DNA of 64,000 nt from Ideonella livida (GTDB lineage Bacteria > Pseudomonadota > Gammaproteobacteria > Burkholderiales > Burkholderiaceae_C). Below the pieces are notes generated by a model. It saw nothing but the letters and a program-made list of their open reading frames with translations. It was not told where the DNA came from and made no database searches. Positions 37,015 to 45,718 of this stretch are shown here, piece after piece (positions within the stretch are counted from its first letter, which is position 1; every line of letters begins with the position of its first letter). Location of the stretch: positions 1-64,000 of the forward strand of contig NZ_JAAGOH010000026.1 of NCBI RefSeq assembly GCF_010499455.1, read 5' to 3'. The position numbers and the translations under genes are program-made.

Positions 37015-39450
37015 TCAGGGTGCCGGCCGCAGGCTCAGGGTGTGGTGGGTGTGGGCTTGCACATCCTCCGCGGCCAGGTGCCGCCGGGCTTGCCGGCCCT
37101 GGGCATGGGCCAGGGCCTGGTCGGCGTAGTGCGGGTCGCCCCATACCCCGCTTTGGCCCACCGGGTTGCTGGCCCAGGCGCCGGTTGGGTCCCCCAGCTC
37201 GATGACCCGGCGGGTGGAGGGGCCGTTCTGCACCTTCCAGGGCGCCGGACCGACGGGGTAGGAGAAGTTGTTGGGGGTTTCGCGGCCACCGGGCACGCCG
37301 TACGGGCCGACGTTGAACAGCCGGTCCAAGGGGGCTTGGCGGCCCAGCGGATGGCCGTGGGTCAAGGTGTGGGCGCGTCCCCAGGTCCAGGTCTCGGCTT
37401 GGGCGCCAAAGGTGGTTTCCAGGTGGCGCAGGGCCTGGCGCCAGGATTGGCTCAGGCGCTCGGCCGGGCGTTCCACGGCCGGGGTGTCCCGGCGGTCCCA
37501 CCACGGCGAGGTGGGGTCTTCCAGCACGCGCAGCAGCGCGTCCTCCAGGATGCGGGCCCGCAGCAGCAGGCCAAGCTGGGCTTCTCCCAGCGGTTCACGG
37601 AACAGGCTGGTGGCAATCTCGTGGAACCACTGGTTGAACAAGGTGGCCTCCACGCTGTCCACGCCGTGGCGGCCATCCCAGCGGCCCAGCTGCTCCAGCA
37701 GGCGGCGCTCCTGAGGCTCCAGCGGGGCGGCTTCCAGCAGCGCGAGGGCACGGGCGATGAACTCCGGGGCGTAGCCGTTGCCGTCGGCCAGTTGCAGTTC
37801 CCGAGCCGCCTGGGCGTCCCAGACCCTGCCCGGCGTCGCCAGGGCGGCATCCAGGTGGCGCACGCGGTGCGGCCCGGCGTAGTAGCCGGGCAAAGGCCAA
37901 GGGCTGGCCGGCGCATGGTTGGCCGAGACGATGTAGCCCCGTGCCGGGTTCTCCTCTTGCGGGTTGTCGCTGAAGGGCAGCCACCCCAGTGTGCGGGCTT
38001 CTCCCCGCGCGGCGTCCAGCATCAGGCTGGGCCGCATGCCGGCCGGCCGCTGGGGCAACTTCGCGGCCGCCCACCAGCCGATGTCCCCGCGGGCGTGCGC
38101 CCAGAGGATGTTCAGCCCCGGAGCGTGCACCCCTTGCGCCGCCTCGCGGGCCTCCTGCAGGGTACTGGCCCGGTTGAGCCGGTAGAAGGCCTCCAGCACC
38201 GGGTTGTCGGTCTCCAGCAGAGTCCAGCGCAGCGCCACGGGCCGGCTGGGCGCCGTGCCGGGCGGCAGGGCGGATTCCACCAGCGGGCCATGGGGGCCAC
38301 GGCGCAGCACCAGGTCCACTGCCGGCGCCCCCTTGACCAGGATCCGGCTGGTGCTCTCCTCGGTCGGGCGCCAGCCGTCCGGGTGGCGCAGCCACCCTGG
38401 CCGGGCCGGGTCGGTCTCCTCCAGCACCAGGTCCATGTCGTCGTTCTGGAACATCGTCAGGCTCCAGGCCTGGTCGGTGTTGTGGCCCAGCAGCGCCATG
38501 GGCAGCAGGGCGGCGAAGTGGCCGTAGAGCTCAAAGCCGGGGGCCTGCAGATGGGCCTCGTACCAGACGGCGGGCACCGAGAAACCGATGTGGGGGTCAC
38601 CCGCCAGCAGCGGCTTGCCGCTGCGGGTCCGGCTGCCGCCCACCACCCAGGCATTGCTGCCCTCGAACAGGCCCACCCCCGACAGGGCACTGGCCTGCTC
38701 CACCAGTTCGCCCAGGCGCGCCAGGGCCGGGTGGTCGGCCGCTGGCAGCGCGGGGCGGGCCAGCACGGGCTGGGCGGCGCCCCGCCGGGCCTGGGGGCGT
38801 CCCAGGGCGCCCAGCGGATCCTCTGGCGGCAGGAAGGGCGCCAAGTGCCGCTCGCCCAGGTGATCGCGGATGAAGGTGAGGGCCGGGTCGGTGCGCAAGG
38901 CGTTGGCAAAGCTGAAGGCCAGGTAGGCGATCACGCTGTAGGAGTCGGCCGCGGTGAAAGGGCGCCGCGGCAGGCCCAGCAGGTCAAATTCCAGGGGCAG
39001 CGGGCAATGCGCCACGCAGTGGTTGACCCCGTCCAGATAGGCCTGCAAGGCGGTGCCGGCCGGGCTGGCCGGGTCCAGGCGTGCGGCCATGCGGTCGGCA
39101 TGCTCGCGCAGGCGCAAGGTGCGGAACAGCTTGTCGGTGTCCAGCAGCTTGGGGCCCAGGACCTCCGCCAGCTCACCACGGGCCAGGCGGCGCTGCATCT
39201 CCATCTGGAACCAGCGGTCCTGGGCGTGCACATAGCCCAGGGCGCGGTACAGGTCGGCCTCATGACGGGCCTGGAGATGCGGCACGCCCAGTTCGTCATA
39301 GCGCACCTGCACCGCCGCTTGCAGCCCCGGCAGCTCCAGCTCCCCGTCACGCTGCGGCCGTTTGCCCTGGAGGTACAGGGTGAGGGTCATGAGGACCAGT
39401 AGCAGTCCGCCGCCCAGGGACCAGGCGATGAGCTTGAGGGTGCGGCGCAT
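37015..39450 (-). CDS. Penicillin-acylase-family N-terminal nucleophile hydrolase
   Basis: An 811-aa protein with an N-terminal membrane anchor or uncleaved signal (about 8-28). The family alpha-chain block is present (YDELGVPHLQARHEADLYRA, GYVHAQDRWFQMEMQRRL). The autocatalytic cleavage site is Gly264-Ser265 in FEGSNAWVVGG, so Ser265 would become the nucleophile. Beta-chain conserved blocks follow (DPHIGFSVPAVWYEAHL, NILWAHARGDIGWWAA, YIVSANHAP). The family includes penicillin acylases and acyl-homoserine-lactone acylases that cleave amides. The natural substrate cannot be told from sequence. It is divergent from psd and 48 bases upstream of the SpoIIE fusion on the same strand. Confidence 0.92.
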   Translation of the reverse strand: MRRTLKLIAWSLGGGLLLVLMTLTLYLQGKRPQRDGELELPGLQAAVQVRYDELGVPHLQARHEADLYRALGYVHAQDRWFQMEMQRRLARGELAEVLGPKLLDTDKLFRTLRLREHADRMAARLDPASPAGTALQAYLDGVNHCVAHCPLPLEFDLLGLPRRPFTAADSYSVIAYLAFSFANALRTDPALTFIRDHLGERHLAPFLPPEDPLGALGRPQARRGAAQPVLARPALPAADHPALARLGELVEQASALSGVGLFEGSNAWVVGGSRTRSGKPLLAGDPHIGFSVPAVWYEAHLQAPGFELYGHFAALLPMALLGHNTDQAWSLTMFQNDDMDLVLEETDPARPGWLRHPDGWRPTEESTSRILVKGAPAVDLVLRRGPHGPLVESALPPGTAPSRPVALRWTLLETDNPVLEAFYRLNRASTLQEAREAAQGVHAPGLNILWAHARGDIGWWAAAKLPQRPAGMRPSLMLDAARGEARTLGWLPFSDNPQEENPARGYIVSANHAPASPWPLPGYYAGPHRVRHLDAALATPGRVWDAQAARELQLADGNGYAPEFIARALALLEAAPLEPQERRLLEQLGRWDGRHGVDSVEATLFNQWFHEIATSLFREPLGEAQLGLLLRARILEDALLRVLEDPTSPWWDRRDTPAVERPAERLSQSWRQALRHLETTFGAQAETWTWGRAHTLTHGHPLGRQAPLDRLFNVGPYGVPGGRETPNNFSYPVGPAPWKVQNGPSTRRVIELGDPTGAWASNPVGQSGVWGDPHYADQALAHAQGRQARRHLAAEDVQAHTHHTLSLRPAP

Positions 39451-39594
39451 GGGGGGGGCAGGGCAGAGGGGAGGGGTGGGTGTGGTGCCATTTCAACATG
39501 GGCCGCCCGGCTCGGCCACCGGAGCCACCAGAGGGAGGATCGCCACAGGGGCCGCGTACACTCGGGGCCCCTTTCCTGAACCACATCTGCTGCC

Positions 39595-40431
39595 GTGCGA
39601 GACCGACTGGCTGTTCTTCCCCAGTACCTGCTGCCCAAGCTGGCCCTCACCCGCATGGCAGGCCAGCTGGCCGGATGCCGCGCGGGGCCCTTGACCACGG
39701 CGCTGATCCGCGCCTTCATCCGCCGCTACGGCGTGAATATGGCCGAGGCGGCGCGTCCGGACCCGGCCGCCTACCCCACCTTCAACGAATTTTTCACCCG
39801 GGAACTCCGGCCCGGCGCCCGGCCGCTGGCGCGGGCACGGTGGGTGTCGCCGGTCGACGGGGCGGTCAGCCAATGCGGCCGCATCCAGGACGGCCAGATC
39901 TTCCAGGCCAAGGGGCATGCCTACTCGGCCACCGCCCTGGTAGGGGGGGATGCCGTGCTGGCCAGCCAGTTCCGGGAGGGTCACTTCGCCACGCTCTACC
40001 TGAGCCCGCGCGACTACCACCGCATCCACATGCCCTGTGCGGGCCGGCTGCGGCAGATGGTGCACGTGCCCGGCGAGCTGTTCTCGGTCAACCCGACCAC
40101 GGCACGCGGCGTGCCTGGTCTTTTCGCGCGCAATGAGCGCGTGGTCTGCGTCTTCGATGGGGAGCGTGGCCCGTTCGTGATGGTGCTGGTGGGCGCGACC
40201 ATCGTGGGCAGCATGGCCACGGTCTGGCACGGGGTGGTCAACCCGCCGCGCCCGGGCGGGCCCCGCATTTGGGACTATGCCGACGGGCCGCTGCTGGCGC
40301 AGGGCGCGGAGATGGGCCGATTCCTGCTGGGCTCCACCGTGGTGATGCTTTTCCCGCAGGCCGACATGCGCCTGAATGCCAGCTGGGAGCCGGGTCGCGC
40401 CATCCGCATGGGCGAACTGATGGCCCAGTGA
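39595..40431 (+). CDS. psd: Phosphatidylserine decarboxylase proenzyme
   Basis: A 278-aa protein with a GTG start. Family blocks are complete: [37 protein letters not shown] and [12 protein letters not shown]. The self-cleavage motif LGST contains Ser247, which becomes the pyruvoyl cofactor of the small alpha chain. The enzyme makes phosphatidylethanolamine at the inner membrane. Length and order match proteobacterial Psd. It is divergent from the acylase gene and convergent with infA. Confidence 0.96.
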   Translation: MRDRLAVLPQYLLPKLALTRMAGQLAGCRAGPLTTALIRAFIRRYGVNMAEAARPDPAAYPTFNEFFTRELRPGARPLARARWVSPVDGAVSQCGRIQDGQIFQAKGHAYSATALVGGDAVLASQFREGHFATLYLSPRDYHRIHMPCAGRLRQMVHVPGELFSVNPTTARGVPGLFARNERVVCVFDGERGPFVMVLVGATIVGSMATVWHGVVNPPRPGGPRIWDYADGPLLAQGAEMGRFLLGSTVVMLFPQADMRLNASWEPGRAIRMGELMAQ

Positions 40432-40470
40432 GGGCCGCGCCGCAGGCCGCGTGGCGGGCCTGCAGGGCTC

Positions 40471-40734
40471 TCAGCGTCGGCGGGGGCCGCCACCCATGGG
40501 GGGTTGCGCGGACCGGTCGATGTGGCGGAACGTGATCCGCCCTTTGCTCAGGTCATAGGGCGACAGCTCGAGAGACACGGCGTCGCCGGCGAGGATGCGG
40601 ATGTGGTTCTTCTTCATCTTGCCGGCGGTGTAGGCCACCAGCACGTGACCGTTTTCGAGGGTCACACGGAACCGGGAGTCGGGGAGCACTTCGTCCACGA
40701 CGCCACGCATTTCAATCAGTTCTTCCTTGGCCAA
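40471..40734 (-). CDS. infA: Translation initiation factor IF-1 (paralogue), TTG start
   Basis: An open frame continues upstream to 41004, but homology to IF-1 begins at TTG 40734, with GGAG about eight bases ahead. The product is 87 aa: [20 protein letters not shown], then [20 protein letters not shown] and [15 protein letters not shown]. These are the OB-fold strands of IF-1. It has a 14-residue C-terminal tail ([15 protein letters not shown]) beyond the usual 72 aa. Burkholderiales commonly carry two infA genes; this form with the extended basic tail looks like the second, stand-alone copy rather than the ribosomal-protein operon copy, since no rpm/rps genes are nearby. Confidence 0.93.
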   Translation of the reverse strand: MAKEELIEMRGVVDEVLPDSRFRVTLENGHVLVAYTAGKMKKNHIRILAGDAVSLELSPYDLSKGRITFRHIDRSAQPPMGGGPRRR

Positions 40735-40951
40735 GGAGACAACTCCAGGTGCTGAGAGGATCAGGAGCGGCTGGCCAGGGATGGGATTGGCGCCTCGGTG
40801 CAGCCGCGGGGCCATGCCGTCATCTTGCACGCCAGGCTCCATCGAAGGACGGAGTCTGGCGCGACGACGCGGAGGCCATGCTGATTCGGCACCCGCACCG
40901 GCGGCATGATGCAAAACCGTGAATTGTAGCGGCGTCGGGCACAATCCGGGC

Positions 40952-41491
40952 ATGGCTTTCCCTTCTTGCGGCCGCGCCCTGCCGGCCTTGATTTCCTCCA
41001 TCACCCTGGCCCTTGGCCTGGGCGCTGCCGGCTCTGCCCAGGCAGAAGATTTCTACCTCAAGGCCGGTGTCGGCCGGGTGCGCGCCAGTGGCATGAGTGA
41101 CGCCTCGCTGAGTGCTGAGCTCACCTTGGGCCTGCCCCTGCGTCGCGAGCTGGCCGTGGAAATCAACCATGTGCGTGTGCTGGACGTCGGCAGCTGGTTT
41201 GACGACCAGACCGGGCCGGCCCGGCGTGTTTTCTCCTCTCACACCGGTGCCGCGCTGGCCTACCACTACAAGCCCAATCCCAGCGTCCGCCTGGACGCCC
41301 GCCTGGGTGTGGGGACCACCCAGCGCGACGGCAGCGACAGCACCATTTCAGGCGACAGCCTGTGGGAGCTGAGCCCCGGGGTGGGCATCAGCGGTCAATT
41401 GCGCCGTGACCTGCGCCTGGGCCTGGAGCTGCGGCGCTACTGGCGCAGTGAGGTCAACCTGCTGGGGGTGAGCGGCAGCTGGCTGTTCTGA
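40952..41491 (+). CDS. Small outer-membrane beta-barrel protein
   Basis: The start at 40952 gives 179 aa with a Sec signal peptide ([15 protein letters not shown] followed by EDFYLKAG). The mature part is a series of amphipathic strands ([52 protein letters not shown]) and ends in Phe, the outer-membrane assembly signal. It resembles eight-stranded OmpA/OmpW/opacity-type barrels. No specific function can be assigned. It is divergent from infA across 217 bp. Confidence 0.82.
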   Translation: MAFPSCGRALPALISSITLALGLGAAGSAQAEDFYLKAGVGRVRASGMSDASLSAELTLGLPLRRELAVEINHVRVLDVGSWFDDQTGPARRVFSSHTGAALAYHYKPNPSVRLDARLGVGTTQRDGSDSTISGDSLWELSPGVGISGQLRRDLRLGLELRRYWRSEVNLLGVSGSWLF

Positions 41492-41534
41492 GCCCAAGGC
41501 CCTCGCGCTTGCCTCATCCCCCAGCCGACCTGCC

Positions 41535-41870
41535 GTGAACCCGCCACGCCCTGAGAAGGATTTTCCGCCGGCCGACGCCGGCGCCACGCCGGAATGGCTG
41601 GCCACGGTGGAGCCGCCGCCGGGCCGCAGCCGGCGCCAGCGCCTGGTGATCTTGGGGGTGACGGTGGCCACGGTGGCTGGTCTCTGGGGCTTGCTGCTGT
41701 GGCAGCCGGGACGCGCCCATTGGCCGCGCTTCATCCCCGTGCCGAACTGCTCGGCCAGTGCCGTCGCGGCGGCTGAGACCGGCTGCGTGGGTGGCCGCCA
41801 GGAGGTCCTGCTGCTGCCGCCCTCCGCGGCCGTCGACGCGTCGCTGCCGCCGGACGACCGGCAGCCTTGA
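41535..41870 (+). CDS. Small single-TM hypothetical protein
   Basis: A 111-aa frame with a GTG start, 43 bases after the outer-membrane protein gene. A Pro-rich cytoplasmic N-terminus and a basic patch (GRSRRQR) precede one membrane segment (LVILGVTVATVAGLWGLLLW). The periplasmic part has two Cys (NCSASAVAAAETGC), which may form a disulfide. The family is not recognised. It ends 25 bases before the exonuclease fusion gene and may be cotranscribed with it. Confidence 0.6.
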   Translation: MNPPRPEKDFPPADAGATPEWLATVEPPPGRSRRQRLVILGVTVATVAGLWGLLLWQPGRAHWPRFIPVPNCSASAVAAAETGCVGGRQEVLLLPPSAAVDASLPPDDRQP

Positions 41871-41895
41871 GCTGACACAGGGAAATCGTCAGGCC

Positions 41896-43674
41896 ATGAG
41901 CGCCACCTACCTGCACGCCCCGTACAAGGACCGCGAACGCGTCAAGGCACTGGGGGCCCGCTGGGACCCGGTGCGTCGGCAGTGGTATGTGCCGGCCGGG
42001 CGTGACCTGGCCGCCTTCAGCGCCTGGTTGCCCGCCGTGGCTGGCGCGCCTCCGAGGGAGCCGGCGGCGGCTAGCATGGCACTGGTGGGGGCAGAACCGG
42101 CGGCGCCCTGGGACGCCACAGCAGCGCCGGCCCCCTCCGCGGGGCGGGATGTGTCCGCGCCAGAGCGTTCATCCGGTGCGCTCGAGGCCCATCGCGGTCA
42201 ATCCCTCTCGGCCTTGATGGCCGCGGTGGCCGCCAGCGTGGCGCAGTCGTTCCGGCAGGCGGCCTGGACACGGGTGGAGGTGGTCAAGGCGGATGTGCGG
42301 CGCGGACATGTGTACCTGGAGTTGGCCGAACGCGATCCGCAGGGCCAGGTCCTGGCCCAGGCGCGGGGCATGGTTTGGGCCGACACCGCACAGCGCCTGT
42401 TGCCGCGCTTCGAGCAGGCCACCGGCATGGTCATGGGCGCTGGGCTGAAGCTGCTGGTGCGGGCCCGTCCGCAGGTGCACGGCCTCTATGGCCTGAGTCT
42501 GGTCATCGAAGACCTGGATCCCGACTACAGCCTGGGTGATTTGGAAGCCCGCAAGCGCGAGATCCGCCAGCAGCTTCAGCGTGAGGGCTTGTGGGACGCC
42601 CAGCGACGCCTTGCCCCTCCCTGGGACTTCACGAAGGTGCTGGTGGTGGCCCCCGAAGGGGCAGCAGGTCTGGGCGACTTCCGGGCCGAGGCCGACCGAC
42701 TGGCTGCCGCCGGTGTCTGCCACTTCGACTATGTGCACAGCCGCTTCCAGGGCGAAGGCGCCGCGGCGGAGATCGTGGCGGTCCTGGAAGACGCCCTGCG
42801 GCGGCGCACGCAGGACGGTGCGCCGCTTTGGGATGCGATCGCGCTGATCCGGGGCGGCGGTGCCGTCAATGACCTGGCTTGGCTGAACGACCTGGCGCTC
42901 GCACGTTGCCTCTGCCAGCTGCCGGTGCCGGTGTTCACCGGCATCGGCCATGAACGGGACCGCTGCGTGCTCGATGAGGTGGCGCATCTTGCCTTTGACA
43001 CCCCGTCCAAGGTGGTGCTGGGCATGGTCCAACAGATACGGCTGCGTGTCCAGGAGGTCCGCGCTGCGATGCAGGCGGTGGCCCTGCTCGCGCGCCGGCG
43101 GCTGGACGGCGCCCGCCAGGGGTCCCGACAGCAGTGGCAGGGCTTGCAATGGCAGGCGGGGCTGCAACTGGTGCAGGCCCGTCAGCAGGTCCCGGCCCTG
43201 ATGCAGTCGGTCCGCGCAGGCGCTCAGGCCCAGGTGATGCAGGCCCGTGCCACCAGCCGGCAGCGCCGTGACGAGGTGGGCTGGCAGGCCGTGGCGCAGT
43301 GCCGGCAGGCGCGTGAGCGGGTGCCGCAGGCGCTGGCACAGGTGCGGGAGGCCGCGCGTGAGCAGTTGATCCAGGCCCGACAGCACACCCAGGCCCTGTT
43401 GCGCGAGGTGACAGGCCAAGGGCCGGAGCGCACCCTGGCCCGAGGTTTTGCCGTGGTGCGCGACGCCGCCTCTGGTCAGGTGTTGACCCGGGCGGCTGAA
43501 CTGACACCGGATCGGACCGTGCTCCTGCAGTATCAGGACGGGGGCGTGCCTGCGACCATCACCGGGCCGATGGCGGCGCCCTCCCTGGCGGGCGCGTCCA
43601 CGGCGGCACCCTCCACTACATCCAAGCCGCGGCGGGTGCGCCGCCCGGCCACCGGCCCACAGGACACGCCATGA
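41896..43674 (+). CDS. xseA: DUF5710-like domain fused to exonuclease VII large-subunit-like protein
   Basis: The start at 41896 gives 592 aa; standard XseA is about 400-460 aa. Residues 1-50 (YLHAPYKDRERVKALGARWD, then RQWYVPAGRDL) match the DUF5710 domain seen mainly in plasmid DNA-processing and primase-like proteins. A linker of about 55 residues follows. The XseA-like OB-fold is at about 110-215 (VEVVKADVRRGHVYLELAER). The catalytic core at about 230-390 has the family motifs RGGGAVNDLAWLND (from Arg319) and GIGHERD (His352 to Asp355). A Gln/Arg-rich coiled coil (about 395-510) and the family closing motif RTLARGFAVVRDAASGQVL complete the protein. It is translationally coupled to an xseB gene. 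ExoVII cuts single-stranded DNA to oligonucleotides. This looks like an accessory, divergent ExoVII. Confidence 0.85.
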   Translation: MSATYLHAPYKDRERVKALGARWDPVRRQWYVPAGRDLAAFSAWLPAVAGAPPREPAAASMALVGAEPAAPWDATAAPAPSAGRDVSAPERSSGALEAHRGQSLSALMAAVAASVAQSFRQAAWTRVEVVKADVRRGHVYLELAERDPQGQVLAQARGMVWADTAQRLLPRFEQATGMVMGAGLKLLVRARPQVHGLYGLSLVIEDLDPDYSLGDLEARKREIRQQLQREGLWDAQRRLAPPWDFTKVLVVAPEGAAGLGDFRAEADRLAAAGVCHFDYVHSRFQGEGAAAEIVAVLEDALRRRTQDGAPLWDAIALIRGGGAVNDLAWLNDLALARCLCQLPVPVFTGIGHERDRCVLDEVAHLAFDTPSKVVLGMVQQIRLRVQEVRAAMQAVALLARRRLDGARQGSRQQWQGLQWQAGLQLVQARQQVPALMQSVRAGAQAQVMQARATSRQRRDEVGWQAVAQCRQARERVPQALAQVREAAREQLIQARQHTQALLREVTGQGPERTLARGFAVVRDAASGQVLTRAAELTPDRTVLLQYQDGGVPATITGPMAAPSLAGASTAAPSTTSKPRRVRRPATGPQDTP

Positions 43675-43901
43675 ACCCCAAGACCTTCAAGGACGCCTAC
43701 GCCGTGCTGCAGCAGCATGCCGAAACCTTGCGCAGCCAGCGCGAGCCCAACATCGACGACCTGCTGCGCATCGTCACCGAGTCGGTGGCCGCCTACCAAA
43801 CCTGTCAGGCCCGCATCGAGGCGGTGGAGAAGGCGCTGGACAGGGCCTTGGGTGAGGCGGGCCTGGAGACCGGCCACCGCGACGACGGCGAGCCGGGCTG
43901 A
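43671..43901 (+). CDS. xseB: Exonuclease VII small-subunit-like protein
   Basis: A 76-aa protein whose ATG overlaps the stop of the large-subunit gene (ATGA), implying translational coupling. The pattern FKDAYAVLQQHAETLRSQRE, then IDDLLRIVTESVAAYQTCQ and RIEAVEKALDRAL matches XseB (FEEALAELEEIV ... LEEALALYEEGVALARACRARL) in length and hydrophobic spacing, but is divergent. XseB subunits coat the long coiled coil of XseA. Divergence together with the fused large subunit suggests a co-evolved pair distinct from the housekeeping enzyme. Confidence 0.82.
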   Translation: MNPKTFKDAYAVLQQHAETLRSQREPNIDDLLRIVTESVAAYQTCQARIEAVEKALDRALGEAGLETGHRDDGEPG

Positions 43902-43954
43902 GACCTGGCCGGCCGGGCAGGGCAGGCGGACTGCGCCTCTCCCGGTCCGGACAT

Positions 43955-43980
43955 GAAAAAGCCTGCCCTGGGGCCGGCTT
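43955..43980 (-). terminator. Intrinsic terminator of yccA
   Basis: On the minus strand this is a GC-rich stem-loop (AAGCC...GGCTT with one mismatch and an inner 4-bp stem) followed by TTTTT, 44 bases after the yccA stop. The arrangement could also stop transcripts from xseB on the plus strand, where A residues precede the stem. Confidence 0.7.
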
Positions 43981-44023
43981 GTCGATGTGCGCACCTCCAG
44001 AGAACCCGGAGGCGGGCGGCACT

Positions 44024-44722
44024 TCAGTCGTCGTTGCCGCCGAAGATGCCCAGCAGGGACAGCAGCGACTGGAACACGTTGTAGATGCTCAGGTACACGC
44101 TCAGGGTTGCGGTGATGTAGTTGGTCTCCTCGCCGTCCTGCACGCGCTTGAGGTCGTACAGGATGAAGGCCGAGAAGATGCCGATGGCCAGGACCATCAG
44201 GGTGATCATCAGCGCGCTCGACTTCAGGAACACGTTGGCGATGCCGGCCACCATCAGCATGATGGCGCCGATGAACAGCCACTTGCCCATGCTGCTGAGG
44301 TCACGCTTGATGACCGTCGACAGCGTGGCCATGCCCAGGAAGATCAGGCCGGTGCCGGCGAACGCCGTCATGATCAGGCTGGCGCCGTTGGACAGGCCCA
44401 GCACCGCACCCACCAGGCGCGAGAGCATCAGCCCCATGAAGAACGTGAAGCCCAGCAGCACCGGCACGCCGGCCGCCGAGTTCTTGGTGCGCTCGATCGC
44501 GAACATGAAGCCGAAGGCGCCGGCGAAGAACACGATCATGCTCACCAGGGGCGACATGGCCGTGGCCAGTCCGGTGGCCACGCCGATCCAGGCGCCCAGC
44601 ACTGTGGGCACCATGGACAGGGCCAGCAGCCAGTAGGTGTTGCGGAGCACGCGGTTGCGCTGCTCCACCGAGGGTACGCTCTGCGCGTACGCGGCGGCAA
44701 AAGAGTCAAACGAGTGGTTCAT
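44024..44722 (-). CDS. yccA: Bax inhibitor-1/YccA family membrane protein
   Basis: The start at 44722 (MNHSFDSF) has GGAG upstream and removes a non-conserved 34-residue extension; the product is 232 aa. Seven hydrophobic segments are visible, with the family ending (FILYDLKRVQDGEETNYITA, then LSVYLSIYNVFQSLLSLLG). YccA-type proteins interact with the FtsH protease and modulate its activity at the inner membrane; eukaryotic relatives conduct Ca2+. The gene follows terC on the same strand, separated by 98 bases that include a perfect inverted repeat. Confidence 0.94.
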   Translation of the reverse strand: MNHSFDSFAAAYAQSVPSVEQRNRVLRNTYWLLALSMVPTVLGAWIGVATGLATAMSPLVSMIVFFAGAFGFMFAIERTKNSAAGVPVLLGFTFFMGLMLSRLVGAVLGLSNGASLIMTAFAGTGLIFLGMATLSTVIKRDLSSMGKWLFIGAIMLMVAGIANVFLKSSALMITLMVLAIGIFSAFILYDLKRVQDGEETNYITATLSVYLSIYNVFQSLLSLLGIFGGNDD

Positions 44723-44757
44723 GGCGGACTCCGAGGTTGCAGTTGCGGGCGGGAATG

Positions 44758-44774
44758 TAGCGAAACTTTCGCTA
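44758..44774. promoter_or_regulatory. Perfect 17-bp inverted repeat between terC and yccA
   Basis: TAGCGAAACTTTCGCTA has 8-base arms around a single base. It lies 36 bases upstream of yccA and 46 bases after terC. The short loop favours a protein-binding operator over a terminator. It is AT-richer than its surroundings. Confidence 0.5.
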
Positions 44775-44820
44775 TGTTGCTTGGAGGAGCCTTGCGGCTC
44801 CAGGTTCCGTGGACGTGCGT

Positions 44821-45594
44821 TCAAACCTTCTCGGCCAGCGTGCCCGACTCCTCGGCGAGCAGCTTGCGCTTGGATCGAGCCCGAATGTTCAGAAACTCGA
44901 CGACCAGAGAGAAAGCCATGGCGGCGTAGATGTAGCCCTTGGGCACGTGGGCATCGAAGGCCTCGGCGGTCAGGGCCATGCCCACCATCACCAGGAAGGA
45001 CAGGGCCAACACCTTGACCGACGGGTGGCGGTCGACGAAGTCACCGATGGGCTTGGCGGCCAGCAGCATCACCCCCACGGCGGCCACGACAGCAGCCACC
45101 ATCACGCCGATCTGGTCGACCATGCCCACAGCCGTGATCACCGAATCCAGCGAGAAGACGATGTCGATGATGCCGATCTGGACGATGGTCGCCAAGAACA
45201 GCTTCTTGCCGCTGGCCTTGACAGCCGCCGGGTCAGACTCGGGCGGGCCGCCCTGTTCGCGTGCCTCGACCTCCACAAAGATCTCATGCGAAGCCTTCCA
45301 CAGCAGGAACAGGCCGCCCAGCAGCAGCACCAGGTCACGGCCGCTGATGCCCTGGCCCGCCACATGGAACAGGTCGGCCGTCAGGCCCATCACCCAGGAC
45401 AGCGACAGCAGCAGCGCCAGGCGCGAGACCATGGCAAAGCCCAGGCCCAGACGGCGGGCCTTGTCACGCTGATCCGGCGGCAGGCGGCCGACCAGGATGG
45501 AGATGAAGATGATGTTGTCGACGCCCAGGACGATTTCCAGGGCGGTGAGCATCGCAAAGGCGATCCAGATGTTGGGGTCGAGTAGAAAGTCCAT
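44821..45594 (-). CDS. TerC-family membrane protein
   Basis: A 257-aa protein with seven predicted membrane segments. The TerC metal-site motifs are present in both halves: LEIVLGVDNIIFISIL near residues 19-35 and IGIIDIVFSLDSVITAVGM near 140-160, with the paired Asp and acidic residues. TerC-type proteins export manganese or support metal loading of secreted enzymes; the historical name is for tellurite resistance. The C-terminus is basic. It is divergent from the NhaR-like regulator, whose control of terC is possible. Confidence 0.93.
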   Translation of the reverse strand: MDFLLDPNIWIAFAMLTALEIVLGVDNIIFISILVGRLPPDQRDKARRLGLGFAMVSRLALLLSLSWVMGLTADLFHVAGQGISGRDLVLLLGGLFLLWKASHEIFVEVEAREQGGPPESDPAAVKASGKKLFLATIVQIGIIDIVFSLDSVITAVGMVDQIGVMVAAVVAAVGVMLLAAKPIGDFVDRHPSVKVLALSFLVMVGMALTAEAFDAHVPKGYIYAAMAFSLVVEFLNIRARSKRKLLAEESGTLAEKV

Positions 45595-45626
45595 CGTGTG
45601 ACTCTAGCGAAGAGGTGGGGTCGGGT

Positions 45627-45638
45627 AAATTCGAATTT
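45627..45638. promoter_or_regulatory. AT-rich palindrome between terC and nhaR
   Basis: AAATTCGAATTT is a perfect 12-bp palindrome. Further ATTCGA or TCGAA half-sites follow at about 45641 and 45661. The cluster sits in a short AT-rich island between divergent terC and the LysR-type gene, the usual location of a LysR operator. Confidence 0.45.
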
Positions 45639-45718
45639 GCATTCGAGTCGATCAGGAAAAATCGAATGGTTCGCCGTTGGCGACAAACCGAGTGGACAGA
45701 TTGCACCGGATCAGGGCC

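Noticed and set aside
37042-39402. 786-aa + strand frame
   Set aside because: Shadow of the acylase gene, which has its catalytic Ser motif on the minus strand.
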